Under the pieces are notes generated by a model. It was not told the origin of the DNA and searched no databases. It saw only the letters and a program-made list of their open reading frames with translations. 64,000 bases of DNA from Rhynchopus euleeides (taxonomy: Eukaryota > Euglenozoa > Diplonemea > Diplonemida > Diplonemidae), in the NCBI GenBank assembly GCA_963210315.1, contig OY723299.1:310001-374000 (forward strand), given 5' to 3'. The position numbers and the translations under genes were made by a program. Positions 1-13,800 of the stretch are shown piece after piece (within the stretch, counting starts at the first letter, position 1; each line of letters begins with the position of its first letter).

Positions 1-1323
1 CCTAGGTCCTAAACACCCATTTCAGCACTCTCCTGCAGTCGCACACCTCTGCCTAGGTCCTAAACACCCATTTCAGCACTCTCCTGCAGTCGGACACTTC
101 TGCCTAGGTCCTAAACACCCATTTCAGCACTCTCCTGCAGTCGCACACCTCTGCCTAGGTCCTAAACACCCATTTCAGCACTCTCCTGCAGTCGGACACT
201 TCTGCCTAAGTCCTAAACACCCATTTCAGCACTCTCCTGCAGTCGCACACCTCTGCCTAGGTCCTAAACACCCATTTCAGCACTCTCCTGCAGTCGGACA
301 CTTCTGCCTAAGTCCTAAACACCCATTTCAGCACTCTCCTGCAGTCGGACACTTCTGCCTAAGTCCGAAACACCCATTTCAGCACTCTCCTGCAGTCGGA
401 CACTTCTGCCTAAGTCCTAAACACCCATTTCAGCACTCTCCTGCAGTCGCACACCTCTGCCTAGGTCCTAAACACCCATTTCAGCACTCTCCTGCAGTCG
501 GACACTTCTGCCTAGGTCCTAAACACCCATTTCAGCACTCTCCTGCAGTCGGACACCTCTGCCTAAGTCCGAAACACCCATTTCAGCACTCTCCTGCAGT
601 TGCACACCTCTGCCTAAGTCCTAAACACCCATTTCAGCACTCTCCTGCAGTCGGACACTTCTGCCTAGGTCCTAAACACCCATTTCGGCATTCTCCTGCA
701 GTCGCACACCTCTGCCTAAGTCCTCAACACCCATTTCAGCACTCTCCTGCAGTCGGCCACTTCTGCCTAGGTCCTAAACACCCATTTCAGCACTCTCCTG
801 CAGTCGCACACCTCTGCCTAGGTCCTAAACACCCATTTCAGCACTCTCCTGCAGTCGCACACCTCTGCCTAGGTCCTAAACACCCATTTCAGCACTCTCC
901 TGCAGTCGGACACTTCTGCCTAAGTCCGAAACACCCATTTCAGCACTCTCCTGCAGTCGCACACCTCTGCCTAGGTCCTAAACACCCATTTCAGCACTCT
1001 CCTGCAGTCGCACACCTCTGCCTAGGTCCTAAACACCCATTTCAGCACTCTCCTGCAGTCGCACACCTCTGCCTAGGTCCTAAACACCCATTTCAGCACT
1101 CTCCTGCAGTCGCACACCTCTGCCTAGGTCCTAAACACCCATTTCAGCACTCTCCTGCAGTCGGACACTTCTGCCTAAGTCCGAAACACCCATTTCAGCA
1201 CTCTCCTGCAGTCGGACACTTCTGCCTAGGTCCTAAACACCCATTTCAGCACTCTCCTGCAGTCGCACACCTCTGCCTAGGTCCTAAACACCCATTTCAG
1301 CACTCTCCTGCAGTCGGACACTT
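1..1323 (+). repeat. 51-bp tandem satellite (Sat51), block 1
   Basis: This is a head-to-tail array of 51-bp monomers, cut off by the window start. Monomers differ at a few fixed places: CCTAGGTCC or CCTAAGTCC, CTAAACACC, CGAAACACC or CTCAACACC, and GGACACTTC, GCACACCTC or GGCCACTTC. Because 51 is divisible by 3, one frame stays open and reads as a 17-residue period (AVGHFCLGPKHPFQHSP). Monomers contain no ATG and nothing else suggests coding. The block ends where a poly(A) retroposon has inserted. Confidence 0.98.
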
Positions 1324-1874
1324 TTTTTTTTTCCATGTCGCTCCCGTTGGTCACTGCGCTGCTTTGAGTCAGCCACGTGGCGGAAGCCGGACCGCAGGGA
1401 GGGGCGTTGCGCCCGTTGACGCCTCTCGCTCCTCATGTGCCTTGAGTAGCTGCCTGGTGGGTCTGCTTTGAGGCGGGGAATCGCGTCAGGCCAAACAGCC
1501 ACTGCGAGGACGTCTCCCCTAAAAGAAAAGAAAGAATGTGGGAAGGGGACGGGGGCGAGATGGGTGGGCGGCGCAAGCCGGAAGGAGCGCCCCCCATGGG
1601 GCGGAAGCTCACCCGACAGCATAAAATGCTGCAAAAACAACAAAAAAGGGGAAAAGAAACCACGCACACCACAACATCAATAAAACCAAAGCCGTGCAGA
1701 AAGGGCCCCTCCGCATATATGAAACAGGGCACACAGCGGAAAATGAGTTACCAGAGCTTGCTTTAGTTTCCCCTCGGAGGAGGGTAATCACAGGGGGCGC
1801 CACGTGAAGGCAGCAAGTTGGATTTTATCCCCCCTGGTAGCAGAGGTAGGTGGTGACAGGGGTGGGGACAGGGG
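1324..1874 (-). mobile_element. Poly(A)-ended retroposon inserted in Sat51, copy 1
   Basis: About 551 bp that interrupt the satellite. Read on the minus strand, the insert ends in a run of A (11 T at 1322-1332 on the plus strand). The 9-mer CGGACACTT lies at both edges (1315-1323 and 1875-1883), matches the satellite, and behaves as a target-site duplication. A tail plus target duplication is the signature of target-primed reverse transcription, so this is a SINE-like element or a retrocopied transcript. A second copy lies at about 47890-48407. The two match closely from the tail to a GGATTTTATCCCCC boundary; copy 1 carries about 40 further bases beyond that point. No tRNA-like head or RNA polymerase III boxes could be recognised, so the parent gene is unknown. 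Short ORFs in it are not conserved enough to call. Confidence 0.8.
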
Positions 1875-4800
1875 CGGACACTTCTGCCTAAGTCCGAAAC
1901 ACCCATTTCAGCACTCTCCTGCAGTCGGACACTTCTGCCTAAGTCCGAAACACCCATTTCAGCACTCTCCTGCAGTCGGACACTTCTGCCTAGGTCCTAA
2001 ACACCCATTTCGGCACTCTCCTGCAGTTGCACACCTCTGCCTAAGTCCTAAACACCCATTTCAGCACTCTCCTGCAGTCGGACACTTCTGCCTAGGTCCT
2101 AAACACCCATTTCGGCATTCTCCTGCAGTCGCACACCTCTGCCTAAGTCCTCAACACCCATTTCAGCACTCTCCTGCAGTCGGCCACTTCTGCCTAGGTC
2201 CTAAACACCCATTTCAGCACTCTCCTGCAGTCGCACACCTCTGCCTAGGTCCTAAACACCCATTTCAGCACTCTCCTGCAGTCGGACACTTCTGCCTAGG
2301 TCCTAAACACCCATTTCAGCACTCTCCTGCAGTCGCACACCTCTGCCTAGGTCCTAAACACCCATTTCAGCACTCTCCTGCAGTCGGACACTTCTGCCTA
2401 GGTCCTAAAAACCCATTTCAGCACTCTCCTGCAGTCGCACACCTCTGCCTAGGTCCTAAACACCCATTTCAGCACTCTCCTGCAGTCGGACACTTCTGCC
2501 TAGGTCCTAAACACCCATTTCAGCACTCTCCTGCAGTCGCACACCTCTGCCTAAGTCCTAAACACCCATTTCAGCACTCTCCTGCAGTCGGACACTTCTG
2601 CCTAGGTCCTAAACACCCATTTCAGCACTCTCCTGCAGTCGGACACTTCTGCCTAAGTCCGAAACACCCATTTCAGCACTCTCCTGCAGTCGGACACTTC
2701 TGCCTAGGTCCTAAACACCCATTTCAGCACTCTCCTGCAGTCGCACACCTCTGCCTAAGTCCTGAACACCCACTTCAGCACTCTCCTGCAGTCGGACACT
2801 TCTGCCTAGGTCCTAAACACCCATTTCAGCACTCTCCTGCAGTCGGACACTTCTGCCTAGGTCCTAAACACCCATTTCAGCACTCTCCTGCAGTCGGACA
2901 CTTCTGCCTAAGTCCGAAACACCCATTTCAGCACTCTCCTGCAGTCGGACACTTCTGCCTAGGTCCTAAACACCCATTTCGGCACTCTCCTGCAGTTGCA
3001 CACCTCTGCCTAAGTCCTAAACACCCATTTCAGCACTCTCCTGCAGTCGGACACTTCTGCCTAGGTCCTAAACACCCATTTCGGCATTCTCCTGCAGTCG
3101 CACACCTCTGCCTAAGTCCTCAACACCCATTTCAGCACTCTCCTGCAGTCGGCCACTTCTGCCTAGGTCCTAAACACCCATTTCAGCACTCTCCTGCAGT
3201 CGCACACCTCTGCCTAGGTCCTAAACACCCATTTCAGCACTCTCCTGCAGTCGGACACTTCTGCCTAGGTCCTAAACACCCATTTCAGCACTCTCCTGCA
3301 GTCGCACACCTCTGCCTAGGTCCTAAACACCCATTTCAGCACTCTCCTGCAGTCGGACACTTCTGCCTAGGTCCTAAACACCCATTTCAGCACTCTCCTG
3401 CAGTCGCACACCTCTGCCTAGGTCCTAAACACCCATTTCAGCACTCTCCTGCAGTCGGACACTTCTGCCTAGGTCCTAAACACCCATTTCAGCACTCTCC
3501 TGCAGTCGCACACCTCTGCCTAAGTCCTAAACACCCATTTCAGCACTCTCCTGCAGTCGCACACCTCTGCCTAGGTCCTAAACACCCATTTCAGCACTCT
3601 CCTGCAGTCGGACACTTCTGCCTAAGTCCTAAACACCCATTTCAGCACTCTCCTGCAGTCGGACACTTCTGCCTAGGTCCTAAACACCCATTTCAGCACT
3701 CTCCTGCAGTCGCACACCTCTGCCTAAGTCCTAAACACCCACTTCAGCACTCTCCTGCAGTCGGACACTTCTGCCTAGGTCCTAAACACCCATTTCAGCA
3801 CTCTCCTGCAGTCGCACACCTCTGCCTAGGTCCTAAACACCCATTTCAGCACTCTCCTGCAGTCGGACACCTCTGCCTAAGTCCGAAACACCCATTTCAG
3901 CACTCTCCTGCAGTCGGACACTTCTGCCTAGGTCCTAAACACCCATTTCAGCACTCTCCTGCAGTCGGACACTTCTGCCTAGGTCCTAAACACCCATTTC
4001 GGCACTCTCCTGCAGTCGGACACCTCTGCCTAAGTCCTAAACACCCATTTCAGCACTCTCCTGCAGTCGCACACCTCTGCCTAGGTCCTAAACACCCATT
4101 TCAGCACTCTCCTGCAGTCGGACACTTCTGCCTAAGTCCGAAACACCCATTTCAGCACTCTCCTGCAGTCGGACACTTCTGCCTAAGTCCGAAACACCCA
4201 TTTCAGCACTCTCCTGCAGTCGGACACTTCTGCCTAGGTCCTAAACACCCATTTCAGCACTCTCCTGCAGTCGCACACCTCTGCCTAGGTCCTAAACACC
4301 CATTTCAGCACTCTCCTGCAGTCGGACACTTCTGCCTAGGTCCTAAACACCCATTTCAGCACTCTCCTGCAGTCGCACACCTCTGCCTAGGTCCTAAACA
4401 CCCATTTCAGCACTCTCCTGCAGTCGGACACTTCTGCCTAAGTCCTAAACACCCATTTCAGCACTCTCCTGCAGTCGCACACCTCTGCCTAGGTCCTAAA
4501 CACCCATTTCAGCACTCTCCTGCAGTCGGACACTTCTGCCTAAGTCCTAAACACCCATTTCAGCACTCTCCTGCAGTCGGACACTTCTGCCTAAGTCCGA
4601 AACACCCATTTCAGCACTCTCCTGCAGTCGGACACTTCTGCCTAAGTCCTAAACACCCATTTCAGCACTCTCCTGCAGTCGCACACCTCTGCCTAGGTCC
4701 TAAACACCCATTTCAGCACTCTCCTGCAGTCGGACACTTCTGCCTAGGTCCTAAACACCCATTTCAGCACTCTCCTGCAGTCGCACACCTCTGCCTAAGT

Positions 4801-7800
4801 CCTAAACACCCACTTCAGCACTCTCCTGCAGTCGGACACTTCTGCCTAGGTCCTAAACACCCATTTCAGCACTCTCCTGCAGTCGCACACCTCTGCCTAG
4901 GTCCTAAACACCCATTTCAGCACTCTCCTGCAGTCGCACACCTCTGCCTAGGTCCTAAACACCCATTTCAGCACTCTCCTGCAGTCGGACACTTCTGCCT
5001 AGGTCCTAAACACCCATTTCAGCACTCTCCTGCAGTCGCACACCTCTGCCTAGGTCCTAAACACCCATTTCAGCACTCTCCTGCAGTCGGACACCTCTGC
5101 CTAAGTCCGAAACACCCATTTCAGCACTCTCCTGCAGTCGGACACTTCTGCCTAGGTCCTAAACACCCATTTCAGCACTCTCCTGCAGTCGGACACTTCT
5201 GCCTAGGTCCTAAACACCCATTTCGGCACTCTCCTGCAGTCGGACACCTCTGCCTAAGTCCTAAACACCCATTTCAGCACTCTCCTGCAGTCGCACACCT
5301 CTGCCTAGGTCCTAAACACCCATTTCAGCACTCTCCTGCAGTCGGACACTTCTGCCTAAGTCCGAAACACCCATTTCAGCACTCTCCTGCAGTCGGACAC
5401 TTCTGCCTAAGTCCGAAACACCCATTTCAGCACTCTCCTGCAGTCGGACACTTCTGCCTAGGTCCTAAACACCCATTTCAGCACTCTCCTGCAGTCGCAC
5501 ACCTCTGCCTAGGTCCTAAACACCCATTTCAGCACTCTCCTGCAGTCGGACACCTCTGCCTAAGTCCGAAACACCCATTTCAGCACTCTCCTGCAGTCGG
5601 ACACTTCTGCCTAGGTCCTAAACACCCATTTCGGCACTCTCCTGCAGTCGGACACCTCTGCCTAAGTCCTAAACACCCATTTCAGCACTCTCCTGCAGTC
5701 GGACACTTCTGCCTAGGTCCTAAACACCCATTTCGGTACTCTCCTGCAGTCGGACACCTCTGCCTAAGTCCTAAACACCCATTTCAGCACTCTCCTGCAG
5801 TCGGACACTTCTGCCTAAGTCCGAAACACCCATTTCAGCACTCTCCTGCAGTCGGACACTTCTGCCTAAGTCCGAAAAACTCCTGCAGTCGGACACTTCT
5901 GCCTAGGTCCTAAACACCCATTTCGGCACTCTCCTGCAGTCGCACACCTCTGCCTAAGTCCTAAACACCCATTTCAGCACTCTCCTGCAGTCGCACACCT
6001 CTGCCTAAGTCCTCAACACCCATTTCAGCACTCTCCTGCAGTCGGACACTTCTGCCTAAGTCCGAAACACCCATTTCAGCACTCTCCTGCAGTCGGACAC
6101 TTCTGCCTAGGTCCTAAACACCCATTTCGGCACTCTCCTGCAGTTGCACACCTCTGCCTAAGTCCTAAACACCCATTTCAGCACTCTCCTGCAGTCGGAC
6201 ACTTCTGCCTAGGTCCTAAACACCCATTTCGGCATTCTCCTGCAGTCGCACACCTCTGCCTAAGTCCTCAACACCCATTTCAGCACTCTCCTGCAGTCGC
6301 ACACCTCTGCCTAGGTCCTAAACACCCATTTCAGCACTCTCCTGCAGTCGGACACCTCTGCCTAAGTCCGAAACACCCATTTCAGCACTCTCCTGCAGTC
6401 GGACACTTCTGCCTAGGTCCTAAACACCCATTTCAGCACTCTCCTGCAGTCGGACACCTCTGCCTAAGTCCGAAACACCCATTTCAGCACTCTCCTGCAG
6501 TCGGACACTTCTGCCTAGGTCCTAAACACCCATTTCGGCACTCTCCTGCAGTCGCACACCTCTGCCTAAGTCCTAAACACCCATTTCAGCACTCTCCTGC
6601 AGTCGGCCACTTCTGCCTAGGTCCTAAACACCCATTTCAGCACTCTCCTGCAGTCGGCCACTTCTGCCTAGGTCCTAAACACCCATTTCAGCACTCTCCT
6701 GCAGTCCGCCACTTCTGCCTAGGTCCTAAACACCCATTTCAGCACTCTCCTGCAGTCGCACACCTCTGCCTAAGTCCTAAACACCCATTTCAGCACTCTC
6801 CTGCAGTCGGCCACTTCTGCCTAAGTCCTAAACACCCATTTCAGCACTCTCCTGCAGTCGGACACTTCTGCCTAGGTCCTAAACACCCATTTCGGCACTC
6901 TCCTGCAGTCGCACACCTCTGCCTAAGTCCTAAACACCCATTTCAGCACTCTCCTGCAGTCGGACACTTCTGCCTAAGTCCGAAACACCCATTTCAGCAC
7001 TCTCCTGCAGTCGGACACTTCTGCCTAAGTCCGAAACACCCATTTCAGCACTCTCCTGCAGTCGGACACTTCTGCCTAGGTCCTAAACACCCATTTCGGC
7101 ACTCTCCTGCAGTCGCACACCTCTGCCTAGGTCCTAAACACCCATTTCAGCACTCTCCTGCAGTCGGACACTTCTGCCTAAGTCCGAAACACCCATTTCA
7201 GCACTCTCCTGCAGTCGGACACTTCTGCCTAAGTCCGAAACACCCATTTCAGCACTCTCCTGCAGTCGCACACCTCTGCCTAGGTCCTAAACACCCATTT
7301 CAGCACTCTCCTGCAGTCGGACACTTCTGCCTAAGTCCGAAACACCCATTTCAGCACTCTCCTGCAGTCGGACACTTCTGCCTAAGTCCTAAACACCCAT
7401 TTCAGCACTCTCCTGCAGTCGCACACCTCTGCCTAGGTCCTAAACACCCATTTCAGCACTCTCCTGCAGTCGGACACTTCTGCCTAAGTCCGAAACACCC
7501 ATTTCAGCACTCTCCTGCAGTCGGACACTTCTGCCTAAGTCCTAAACACCCATTTCAGCACTCTCCTGCAGTCGCACACCTCTGCCTAGGTCCTAAACAC
7601 CCATTTCAGCACTCTCCTGCAGTCGGACACTTCTGCCTAGGTCCTAAACACCCATTTCGGCACTCTCCTGCAGTTGCACACCTCTGCCTAAGTCCTAAAC
7701 ACCCATTTCAGCACTCTCCTGCAGTCGGACACTTCTGCCTAGGTCCTAAACACCCATTTCGGCATTCTCCTGCAGTCGCACACCTCTGCCTAAGTCCTCA

Positions 7801-10800
7801 ACACCCATTTCAGCACTCTCCTGCAGTCGGCCACTTCTGCCTAGGTCCTAAACACCCATTTCAGCACTCTCCTGCAGTCGCACACCTCTGCCTAGGTCCT
7901 AAACACCCATTTCAGCACTCTCCTGCAGTCGGACACTTCTGCCTAGGTCCTAAACACCCATTTCAGCACTCTCCTGCAGTCGCACACCTCTGCCTAGGTC
8001 CTAAACACCCATTTCAGCACTCTCCTGCAGTCGGACACTTCTGCCTAGGTCCTAAACACCCATTTCAGCACTCTCCTGCAGTCGGACACTTCTGCCTAAG
8101 TCCTAAACACCCATTTCAGCACTCTCCTGCAGTCGCACACCTCTGCCTAGGTCCTAAACAACCATTTCAGCACTCTCCTGCAGTCGCACACCTCTGCCTA
8201 GGTCCTAAACACCCATTTCAGCACTCTCCTGCAGTCGGACACTTCTGCCTAAGTCCGAAACACCCATTTCAGCACTCTCCTGCAGTCGGACACTTCTGCC
8301 TAAGTCCGAAACACCCATTTCAGCACTCTCCTGCAGTCGGACACTTCTGCCTAGGTCCTAAACACCCATTTCGGCACTCTCCTGCAGTCGCACACCTCTG
8401 CCTAAGTCCTAAACACCCATTTCAGCACTCTCCTGCAGTCGGCCACTTCTGCCTAGGTCCTAAACACCCATTTCAGCACTCTCCTGCAGTCGCACACCTC
8501 TGCCTAAGTCCTAAACACCCATTTCAGCACTCTCCTGCAGTCGGCCACTTCTGCCTAGGTCCTAAACACCCATTTCAGCACTCTCCTGCAGTCGCACACC
8601 TCTGCCTAGGTCCTAAACACCCATTTCAGCACTCTCCTGCAGTCGGCCACTTCTGCCTAAGTCCTAAACACCCATTTCAGCACTCTCCTGCAGTCGGACA
8701 CTTCTGCCTAAGTCCTAAACACCCATTTCAGCACTCTCCTGCAGTCGGACACTTCTGCCTAAGTCCGAAACACCCATTTCAGCACTCTCCTGCAGTCGGA
8801 CACTTCTGCCTAAGTCCGAAACACCCATTTCAGCACTCTCCTGCAGTCGCACACCTCTGCCTAGGTCCTAAACACCCATTTCAGCACTCTCCTGCAGTCG
8901 GACACTTCTGCCTAAGTCCGAAACACCCATTTCAGCACTCTCCTGCAGTCGGACACTTCTGCCTAAGTCCTAAACACCCATTTCAGCACTCTCCTGCAGT
9001 CGCACACCTCTGCCTAGGTCCTAAACACCCATTTCAGCACTCTCCTGCAGTCGGACACTTCTGCCTAGGTCCTAAACACCCATTTCGGCACTCTCCTGCA
9101 GTTGCACACCTCTGCCTAAGTCCTAAACACCCATTTCAGCACTCTCCTGCAGTCGGACACTTCTGCCTAGGTCCTAAACACCCATTTCGGCATTCTCCTG
9201 CAGTCGCACACCTCTGCCTAAGTCCTCAACACCCATTTCAGCACTCTCCTGCAGTCGGCCACTTCTGCCTAGGTCCTAAACACCCATTTCAGCACTCTCC
9301 TGCAGTCGCACACCTCTGCCTAGGTCCTAAACACCCATTTCAGCACTCTCCTGCAGTCGGACACTTCTGCCTAGGTCCTAAACACCCATTTCAGCACTCT
9401 CCTGCAGTCGCACACCTCTGCCTAGGTCCTAAACACCCATTTCAGCACTCTCCTGCAGTCGGACACTTCTGCCTAGGTCCTAAACACCCATTTCAGCACT
9501 CTCCTGCAGTCGGACACTTCTGCCTAAGTCCTAAACACCCATTTCAGCACTCTCCTGCAGTCGCACACCTCTGCCTAGGTCCTAAACAACCATTTCAGCA
9601 CTCTCCTGCAGTCGCACACCTCTGCCTAGGTCCTAAACACCCATTTCAGCACTCTCCTGCAGTCGGACACTTCTGCCTAAGTCCGAAACACCCATTTCAG
9701 CACTCTCCTGCAGTCGGACACTTCTGCCTAAGTCCGAAACACCCATTTCAGCACTCTCCTGCAGTCGCACACCTCTGCCTAGGTCCTAAACACCCATTTC
9801 AGCACTCTCCTGCAGTCGGACACTTCTGCCTAAGTCCGAAACACCCATTTCAGCACTCTCCTGCAGTCGGACACTTCTGCCTAAGTCCTAAACACCCATT
9901 TCAGCACTCTCCTGCAGTCGCACACCTCTGCCTAGGTCCTAAACACCCATTTCAGCACTCTCCTGCAGTCGGACACTTCTGCCTAAGTCCGAAACACCCA
10001 TTTCAGCACTCTCCTGCAGTCGGACACTTCTGCCTAAGTCCTAAACACCCATTTCAGCACTCTCCTGCAGTCGCACACCTCTGCCTAGGTCCTAAACACC
10101 CATTTCAGCACTCTCCTGCAGTCGGACACTTCTGCCTAGGTCCTAAACACCCATTTCGGCACTCTCCTGCAGTTGCACACCTCTGCCTAAGTCCTAAACA
10201 CCCATTTCAGCACTCTCCTGCAGTCGGACACTTCTGCCTAGGTCCTAAACACCCATTTCGGCATTCTCCTGCAGTCGCACACCTCTGCCTAAGTCCTCAA
10301 CACCCATTTCAGCACTCTCCTGCAGTCGGCCACTTCTGCCTAGGTCCTAAACACCCATTTCAGCACTCTCCTGCAGTCGCACACCTCTGCCTAGGTCCTA
10401 AACACCCATTTCAGCACTCTCCTGCAGTCGGACACTTCTGCCTAGGTCCTAAACACCCATTTCAGCACTCTCCTGCAGTCGCACACCTCTGCCTAGGTCC
10501 TAAACACCCATTTCAGCACTCTCCTGCAGTCGGACACTTCTGCCTAGGTCCTAAACACCCATTTCAGCACTCTCCTGCAGTCGGACACTTCTGCCTAAGT
10601 CCTAAACACCCATTTCAGCACTCTCCTGCAGTCGCACACCTCTGCCTAGGTCCTAAACAACCATTTCAGCACTCTCCTGCAGTCGCACACCTCTGCCTAG
10701 GTCCTAAACACCCATTTCAGCACTCTCCTGCAGTCGGACACTTCTGCCTAAGTCCGAAACACCCATTTCAGCACTCTCCTGCAGTCGGACACTTCTGCCT

Positions 10801-13800
10801 AAGTCCGAAACACCCATTTCAGCACTCTCCTGCAGTCGGACACTTCTGCCTAGGTCCTAAACACCCATTTCGGCACTCTCCTGCAGTCGCACACCTCTGC
10901 CTAAGTCCTAAACACCCATTTCAGCACTCTCCTGCAGTCGGCCACTTCTGCCTAGGTCCTAAACACCCATTTCAGCACTCTCCTGCAGTCGCACACCTCT
11001 GCCTAAGTCCTAAACACCCATTTCAGCACTCTCCTGCAGTCGGCCACTTCTGCCTAGGTCCTAAACACCCATTTCAGCACTCTCCTGCAGTCGCACACCT
11101 CTGCCTAGGTCCTAAACACCCATTTCAGCACTCTCCTGCAGTCGGCCACTTCTGCCTAAGTCCTAAACACCCATTTCAGCACTCTCCTGCAGTCGGACAC
11201 TTCTGCCTAAGTCCGAAACACCCATTTCAGCACTCTCCTGCAGTCGGACACTTCTGCCTAGGTCCTAAACACCCATTTCGGCACTCTCCTGCAGTCGCAC
11301 ACCTCTGCCTAAGTCCTAAACACCCATTTCAGCACTCTCCTGCAGTCGGACACTTCTGCCTAAGTCCGAAACACCCATTTCAGCACTCTCCTGCAGTCGG
11401 ACACTTCTGCCTAAGTCCGAAACACCCATTTCAGCACTCTCCTGCAGTCGGACACTTCTGCCTAGGTCCTAAACACCCATTTCGGCACTCTCCTGCAGTC
11501 GCACACCTCTGCCTAAGTCCTAAACACCCATTTCAGCACTCTCCTGCAGTCGCACACCTCTGCCTAGGTCCTAAACACCCATTTCAGCACTCTCCTGCAG
11601 TCGGACACTTCTGCCTAAGTCCTAAACACCCATTTCAGCACTCTCCTGCAGTCGCACACCTCTGCCTAGGTCCTAAACACCCATTTCAGCACTCTCCTGC
11701 AGTCGGACACTTCTGCCTAAGTCCGAAACACCCATTTCAGCACTCTCCTGCAGTCGGACACTTCTGCCTAGGTCCTAAACACCCATTTCAGCACTCTCCT
11801 GCAGTCGCACACCTCTGCCTAAGTCCTCAACACCCATTTCAGCACTCTCCTGCAGTCGGCCACTTCTGCCTAGGTCCTAAAAACCCATTTCAGCACTCTC
11901 CTGCAGTCGCACACCTCTGCCTAGGTCCTCAACACCCATTTCAGCACTCTCCTGCAGTCGGACACTTCTGCCTAAGTCCGAAACACCCATTTCAGCACTC
12001 TCCTGCAGTCGGACACTTCTGCCTAGGTCCTAAACACCCATTTCGGCACTCTCCTGCAGTTGCACACCTCTGCCTAAGTCCTAAACACCCATTTCAGCAC
12101 TCTCCTGCAGTCGGACACCTCTGCCTAGGTCCTAAACACCCATTTCGGCATTCTCCTGCAGTCGCACACCTCTGCCTAAGTCCTCAACACCCATTTCAGC
12201 ACTCTCCTGCAGTCGGACACTTCTGCCTAAGTCCGAAACACCCATTTCAGCACTCTCCTGCAGTCGGACACTTCTGCCTAAGTCCGAAACACCCATTTCA
12301 GCACTCTCCTGCAGTCGCACACCTCTGCCTAGGTCCTAAACACCCATTTCAGCACTCTCCTGCAGTCGGACACTTCTGCCTAAGTCCGAAACACCCATTT
12401 CAGCACTCTCCTGCAGTCGGACACTTCTGCCTAAGTCCTAAACACCCATTTCAGCACTCTCCTGCAGTCGCACACCTCTGCCTAGGTCCTAAACACCCAT
12501 TTCAGCACTCTCCTGCAGTCGGACACTTCTGCCTAAGTCCGAAACACCCATTTCAGCACTCTCCTGCAGTCGGACACTTCTGCCTAAGTCCTAAACACCC
12601 ATTTCAGCACTCTCCTGCAGTCGCACACCTCTGCCTAGGTCCTAAACACCCATTTCAGCACTCTCCTGCAGTCGGACACTTCTGCCTAGGTCCTAAACAC
12701 CCATTTCGGCACTCTCCTGCAGTTGCACACCTCTGCCTAAGTCCTAAACACCCATTTCAGCACTCTCCTGCAGTCGGACACTTCTGCCTAGGTCCTAAAC
12801 ACCCATTTCGGCATTCTCCTGCAGTCGCACACCTCTGCCTAAGTCCTCAACACCCATTTCAGCACTCTCCTGCAGTCGGCCACTTCTGCCTAGGTCCTAA
12901 ACACCCATTTCAGCACTCTCCTGCAGTCGCACACCTCTGCCTAGGTCCTAAACACCCATTTCAGCACTCTCCTGCAGTCGGACACTTCTGCCTAGGTCCT
13001 AAACACCCATTTCAGCACTCTCCTGCAGTCGCACACCTCTGCCTAGGTCCTAAACACCCATTTCAGCACTCTCCTGCAGTCGGACACTTCTGCCTAGGTC
13101 CTAAACACCCATTTCAGCACTCTCCTGCAGTCGCACACCTCTGCCTAAGTCCTAAACACCCATTTCAGCACTCTCCTGCAGTCGCACACCTCTGCCTAGG
13201 TCCTAAACAACCATTTCAGCACTCTCCTGCAGTCGCACACCTCTGCCTAGGTCCTAAACACCCATTTCAGCACTCTCCTGCAGTCGGACACTTCTGCCTA
13301 AGTCCGAAACACCCATTTCAGCACTCTCCTGCAGTCGGACACTTCTGCCTAAGTCCGAAACACCCATTTCAGCACTCTCCTGCAGTCGGACACTTCTGCC
13401 TAGGTCCTAAACACCCATTTCGGCACTCTCCTGCAGTCGCACACCTCTGCCTAAGTCCTAAACACCCATTTCAGCACTCTCCTGCAGTCGGCCACTTCTG
13501 CCTAGGTCCTAAACACCCATTTCAGCACTCTCCTGCAGTCGCACACCTCTGCCTAAGTCCTAAACACCCATTTCAGCACTCTCCTGCAGTCGGCCACTTC
13601 TGCCTAGGTCCTAAACACCCATTTCAGCACTCTCCTGCAGTCGCACACCTCTGCCTAAGTCCTAAACACCCATTTCAGCACTCTCCTGCAGTCGGCCACT
13701 TCTGCCTAAGTCCTAAACACCCATTTCAGCACTCTCCTGCAGTCGGACACTTCTGCCTAAGTCCGAAACACCCATTTCAGCACTCTCCTGCAGTCGGACA

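Noticed and set aside
1804-5913. A 1,369-codon open frame with a 17-residue repeat (and a 1,018-codon one at 35154-38210)
   Set aside because: Both are the 51-bp satellite read in its one stop-free frame. The start codons lie in unrelated flanking sequence, and the period alone explains the openness.
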